Below are positions 33,081-35,765 of a stretch of 35,765 nt of DNA, in pieces. The stretch is taken from the NCBI GenBank assembly GCA_018433525.1, contig JAHDRA010000116.1, positions 1 through 35,765 of the forward strand, written 5' to 3'. Within the stretch, counting starts at the first letter, position 1; every line of letters begins with the position of its first letter. The translations under genes and the position numbers were made by a program. The DNA comes from Paludibacteraceae bacterium (GTDB lineage Bacteria > Bacteroidota > Bacteroidia > Bacteroidales > Paludibacteraceae). Under the pieces are notes generated by a model, which ran no database searches, was not told the origin of the DNA, and was given only the letters and a program-made list of their open reading frames with translations.

Positions 33081-33605
33081 ATGGATGAGCAATTTTTTGA
33101 AAATCTGTATCGTAATTATTTCCATTCGTTGTTTCTTTTTGCATTTAGAATAGTACCCGATTCTGAAACGGCAAAAGATATTGTACAGGATGTTTTTACC
33201 AGTTGTTGGATGAAACGCGACAGCCTTGACTGTTCTTTCTCATTGAAATCCTACCTTTACAAACTTACCTATAATCATTGCCTGGATTTCCTAAAATTAT
33301 ACAGAAATAAAAATGTCATTTTGGTGAGCGAAATTTCTGTTTTTGAAAATGTATTAAATTGTTGTTGTTCGTACAACATTGATGATGATTTTCATAAAAT
33401 GGAAATTGAACGCGAAATAAAAATTTGTCTCTGTTGCTTTCCTGAAAATTACAGAAAAGTATTTCAACTGAAAAAAGAGGATCATTTAAAAAATGCCGAA
33501 ATAGCCAAAATATTAAATATCAGCACCAAAACGATAGAAAAATATATTGGCAGGACGATTCATGCGATATATTTTCACCTTTTGCATAATGGTCTTATTG
33601 ATTGA
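33081..33605 (+). CDS. ECF-family RNA polymerase sigma factor, cysteine-rich
   Basis: A 174-residue sigma-70 family ECF factor. Region 2 (residues 5-75) includes LYRNYFHSLFLFAFRIVPDS and ETAKDIVQDVFTSCW, and region 4 (about 115-170) has FPENYRKVFQLKKEDHLKNA and EIAKILNISTKTIEKYIGRT, the helix-turn-helix that reads the -35 element. No FecR-type anti-sigma gene follows, although Bacteroidota ECF factors often have one. Nine cysteines are present (42, 51, 67, 94-96, 116, 118, 119), many of them in the linker between regions 2 and 4, which is unusual. It probably controls a local or exported function, but no target is evident. Confidence 0.88.
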   Translation: MDEQFFENLYRNYFHSLFLFAFRIVPDSETAKDIVQDVFTSCWMKRDSLDCSFSLKSYLYKLTYNHCLDFLKLYRNKNVILVSEISVFENVLNCCCSYNIDDDFHKMEIEREIKICLCCFPENYRKVFQLKKEDHLKNAEIAKILNISTKTIEKYIGRTIHAIYFHLLHNGLID

Positions 33606-33941
33606 TTTTTAATTGGTTAATCAGCAAGCAGAAATAATTTTGTATCTATTACGAATATTTAACTTTTTATAATCTCAAAAATCTTTCTAATAAAGGTGAA
33701 ATTTTCTGTTCTGATTCGTGTAATATAATAATAAATATTTTAATTTACAAATATTATGGTAAAAATAAGAGCGCCTTCAATTTTAAATTGACTGTTTTGA
33801 GATTTTTTCGCTAAGATTATTTTCATTAATTTTTTTAAATTATTTTACAATTAAGTGGAGCCCAGAAACCACTCAAAAAACAGGGTCAATCCAAAACCAG
33901 AGGAGGAAAATTATAATGAATAATTTTAAATTTAAAAAATT
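33606..33941. other. Intergenic leader region of the small exported protein
   Basis: A 336-bp AT-rich gap. The first 240 bp show nothing recognisable except a partial promoter (TTTG 33796-33799, then TATTTTC 18 bp later). The last 90 bp are less AT-rich: a small hairpin AGTGG/CCACT (33854-33858 with 33869-33873), whose loop GCCC (33860-33863) could pair with GGGT (33883-33886), then AGGAGG and a 9-codon ORF. Confidence 0.5.
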
Positions 33942-33945
33942 ATGA
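33901..33945 (+). CDS. Nine-codon ORF with strong Shine-Dalgarno
   Basis: AGGAGG (33901-33906) lies 9 bp before ATG 33916, which opens a nine-codon ORF (MNNFKFKKL). Its stop TGA overlaps the ATG of the next gene (ATGA at 33942-33945). A full Shine-Dalgarno is unusual in this phylum. The short peptide is probably a translational-coupling device rather than a functional product. Confidence 0.45.
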   Translation, partial: RRKIIMNNFKFKKL

Positions 33946-34391
33946 AAAGGATTTTTTCTTTATTATTATGTTTCACTATTTTAGGTTGTGCTTTAAATTT
34001 ATCAGCACAACAAAATACAACTAATGACGCATGGTTAAAATACAATGCGGAGAAGAAAAGTGAGCCTCTATCGGGTATATTAGAAGCTTGTATACCATTA
34101 GTTGGGCATGCTTATGCCGGAGATGTTAAAAGAGGTTTTGTTCCAGCAGGTGTGAGTTTAGGGGGACTTGCTTTATCTATTATCGGAGTATTTAGTAATT
34201 CAATTGCTGCTGTATATTTAGGTTGGACAGCTTATTTTGGAGGCAGAGTTTGGGGTGTTGTTTCAGCAATTAATACTGCTAATGATTATAACGCTAATCT
34301 GAGAAACAAATTAAATTTGTCTTTACAACCTATTAACGATCCACAAATGGGGACACTAGGTTATGGACTAGCCCTTACAGTTAATTTTTAA
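33942..34391 (+). CDS. Small exported membrane-associated protein, unknown function
   Basis: A 149-residue protein I cannot assign. It has a signal peptide with cleavage likely after LSAQ (near residue 22); an ILGC at 13-16 could alternatively be a lipobox. The mature part has two glycine-rich hydrophobic stretches (about 65-82 and 84-105) with the patterns PLVGHAYAGDVKRGFVPAG and YLGWTAYFGGRVWGVVSAIN, resembling small envelope proteins of the DUF5683/TM2-like kind, and ends in GYGLALTVNF. It is translationally coupled to the nine-codon ORF upstream and followed by a MITE-like element. Confidence 0.75.
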   Translation: MKRIFSLLLCFTILGCALNLSAQQNTTNDAWLKYNAEKKSEPLSGILEACIPLVGHAYAGDVKRGFVPAGVSLGGLALSIIGVFSNSIAAVYLGWTAYFGGRVWGVVSAINTANDYNANLRNKLNLSLQPINDPQMGTLGYGLALTVNF

Positions 34392-34420
34392 GTAAAGTAA
34401 AAGTATATATATATTTATTA

Positions 34421-34531
34421 GAGTCTACTCCAAAAAATCAGAGTTATTGAACCTTTTTTAAATTCTATAAGGGATGTTCGATGGTCTTATAAATCGTCGA
34501 ACGACTAAAAATGATTTTTTGGAGTGGATTC
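34421..34531. mobile_element. MITE-like element with 20-bp terminal inverted repeats
   Basis: GAGTCTACTCCAAAAAATCA (34421-34440) is matched by the complement of 34512-34531 (GAATCCACTCCAAAAAATCA), 18 of 20 identical. The sequence TTA flanks both ends (34418-34420 and 34532-34534), a possible 3-bp target duplication. The centre has an 8-bp hairpin (GTTCGATG with CGTCGAAC). No coding capacity. It fits a miniature element mobilised by a transposase elsewhere; it could also act as a terminator hairpin. Confidence 0.6.
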
Positions 34532-34542
34532 TTACTTTGTAT

Positions 34543-34562
34543 TTTATTTATTTATTTATTTA
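34543..34562. repeat. TTTA tetranucleotide repeat, five units
   Basis: Five perfect TTTA units lie 165 bp before the start of the CHAP-domain gene. The tract is in AT-rich DNA and may be of no consequence. Confidence 0.7.
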
Positions 34563-34727
34563 TACATTTATAATTTATTTTCATCATTAATTTTCTCCAA
34601 CCCACAGTGTTTACTTCTCATAAAACTGTTCTCTACAAGTTCATAATATCTGAAACATAATAGTTTTTATTATTTCATTTAAAGAGTTTTTTATAATTGA
34701 ACTCAAACATACTAATTTTAAAAAATT

Positions 34728-35765
34728 ATGAAAAAATTATACTTATTTTTATTTATTATTTTGTCTTGTTTCATAATTCGTGGACAAACAAATTGTGTTA
34801 CACCTTTTGGCACTTTATTAGGTAGTTTTAATGGAGTAGATGCCTATTCAAATTGTAATACCAATTATTACAGTGAGATACATAATTATTGGGGAGGTAC
34901 CTATACCGGTATAAAATGGCAATGCGTTGAATATGTGAATAGATATTATAAAATTGTATATGGTTTAGATCTATTTGGAACTAAGTGTTTTGGGAATGCA
35001 AATTCGTATTATTCAAATGCCAAGAATGCTGGCTTATTAGCTTATCCCAATGGAGGTTCAATTGCTCCTCAAGTTGGAGATATTTTGTGTTCTAATGGTA
35101 TGACTTACGGGCATGTAGCAATAGTTATGGAAGTTGGGACCAACTTTGTAAAGGTAATTCATCAAAACTTTTCAAATTCAAATTGTTTCATGACGTTAAA
35201 CCGCAGTGGTAATACAGTTAGTGGTTTTAATGGAAATTATCCTATTGAGGGATGGGTAAGATATCAAAATCAAACAATTTCTATACCTGCTACACCAACT
35301 AATCTTAGTCCTGGTTCTATAAATAGTCCTGGTCCAACTTTGACAAGTACGAACGTGACGTTAAGTTGGTCTGCATCAGCAGGAGCAACTTATTATGATC
35401 TGGGAGTTAGAGATATGTCAACTAATACTTTGGTAGTAGATGCTACAACAAATTCCACGACTTATACTGTTACTTTGCAGGCTGGTAAAACATATCGATG
35501 GAATGTAGCAGCTGCGAATTCAGCAGGTAAATCAAAATTTACAGATCCTTTATATTTCACGATTGCAGCATCAACTCCAACGCCTACTATTACAAGTATA
35601 TATCCAAGTTCAATTGCAGGCTCTAACAGTTTACAACCCATAACTATATATGGAACTAATTTTCAACCTACTTCGTATTTGATTTTTACAGATCCTCATG
35701 GGAATACTTATAATAGTTCAAATTATCCGGAAAGATTTACTTATGTAAATAGCGGGCAGATTAAT
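34728..35765 (+). CDS. Secreted CHAP-FN3-IPT/TIG protein, 3' end outside window
   Basis: The frame from ATG 34728 is open to the window edge (346 residues seen). After a signal peptide (MKKLYLFLFIILSCF, cleavage likely after RGQ near 20) comes a CHAP amidase/peptidase domain: catalytic cysteine in KWQCVEYVNRYY (Cys66), histidine in TYGHVAIVMEVG (His129) and a polar third residue in IHQNFSN (Asn147). Residues about 187-279 form a fibronectin type III-like domain (TNVTLSWSASAGATYYDL), and an IPT/TIG-like domain begins near 285 (TITSIYPSSIAGSNSLQPIT). CHAP enzymes cut peptidoglycan peptides or gamma-glutamyl bonds. The export and Ig-like modules suggest a surface or secreted hydrolase, possibly with a type IX sorting tail beyond the window. 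Confidence 0.88.
   Translation, partial: MKKLYLFLFIILSCFIIRGQTNCVTPFGTLLGSFNGVDAYSNCNTNYYSEIHNYWGGTYTGIKWQCVEYVNRYYKIVYGLDLFGTKCFGNANSYYSNAKNAGLLAYPNGGSIAPQVGDILCSNGMTYGHVAIVMEVGTNFVKVIHQNFSNSNCFMTLNRSGNTVSGFNGNYPIEGWVRYQNQTISIPATPTNLSPGSINSPGPTLTSTNVTLSWSASAGATYYDLGVRDMSTNTLVVDATTNSTTYTVTLQAGKTYRWNVAAANSAGKSKFTDPLYFTIAASTPTPTITSIYPSSIAGSNSLQPITIYGTNFQPTSYLIFTDPHGNTYNSSNYPERFTYVNSGQIN

Larger units (their letters stand above)
34392..34727. other. Intergenic region with an inverted-repeat element
   Basis: A 336-bp AT-rich gap. It contains a 111-bp element with 20-bp terminal inverted repeats, five tandem TTTA units (34543-34562), and then about 160 bp in which only a weak promoter-like TATAATTG stands out. 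Confidence 0.6.

Noticed and set aside
33854..33890. preQ1-I riboswitch before the small exported protein
   Set aside because: A 5-bp hairpin, an A-rich linker and a GGG that could pair with the loop are suggestive, but the pairing bases are on the wrong side of the loop, the conserved loop sequence is missing, and the gene is not a queuosine gene.
1..35765. CRISPR array, tRNA or rRNA genes
   Set aside because: No regularly spaced repeats, tRNA cloverleaf or rRNA-like sequence was noticed on either strand; a tRNAscan and CRISPR search would settle this.

Overview
The window comes from the chromosome of a low-GC member of the Bacteroidota, most likely of the Bacteroidales type. The evidence is the gene families (a DUF4835/PorD-like protein, a TPR protein paired with a plug-less beta-barrel, CoaBC with a PAMD motif, argR next to a GNAT gene and argG, a K+-dependent membrane pyrophosphatase), AT-rich start regions mostly without Shine-Dalgarno sequences, and several exact matches to the Bacteroidota -7 promoter element TAnnTTTG. 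No rRNA, tRNA or CRISPR array was seen.

Layout. 1-466: the end of an IS1595/ISXO2-type transposase that starts outside the window. 512-1285 (-): a TauE/SafE exporter. 1801-7038 (+): eight closely spaced genes rich in thiol and redox functions (mini-thioredoxin, small membrane protein, flavin reductase, extradiol dioxygenase, two DsbA/FrnE-like proteins around a 2-hydroxyacid dehydrogenase, exported dienelactone-hydrolase-like enzyme). 7186-9392 (-): aroE and a large TPR protein. 9593-15726 (+): a zinc-ribbon Nudix hydrolase, a 1014-residue exported TPR protein with an outer-membrane barrel, and rimM. 15834-18205 (-): an ABC importer whose permease and ATPase are one polypeptide, plus its lipoprotein binding protein. 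18366-23973 (+): a Ste24-like M48 protease, hppA and ftsH. 23976-29921 (-): the housekeeping run coaBC, DUF4835, recN, yicC, gmk, nadD. 30395-32838 (+): argR, a GNAT acyltransferase and argG, closed by a clear terminator. 33081-35765 (+): an accessory-looking tail with an orphan cysteine-rich ECF sigma factor, a small exported protein, a MITE-like inverted-repeat element and a secreted CHAP-FN3-IPT protein cut by the window edge.

The least explained DNA is the roughly 200-nt leader of argR. It can form two mutually exclusive stems (10 bp or 19 bp), and the loop of the long stem contains an ARG-box-like palindrome. Other items worth attention are the permease-ATPase fusion, the cysteine-rich orphan sigma factor, the 111-bp element with 20-bp terminal inverted repeats, and the strong Shine-Dalgarno with a 9-codon ORF coupled to the small exported protein. 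I found no single system that is clearly new; the leader is the best candidate.
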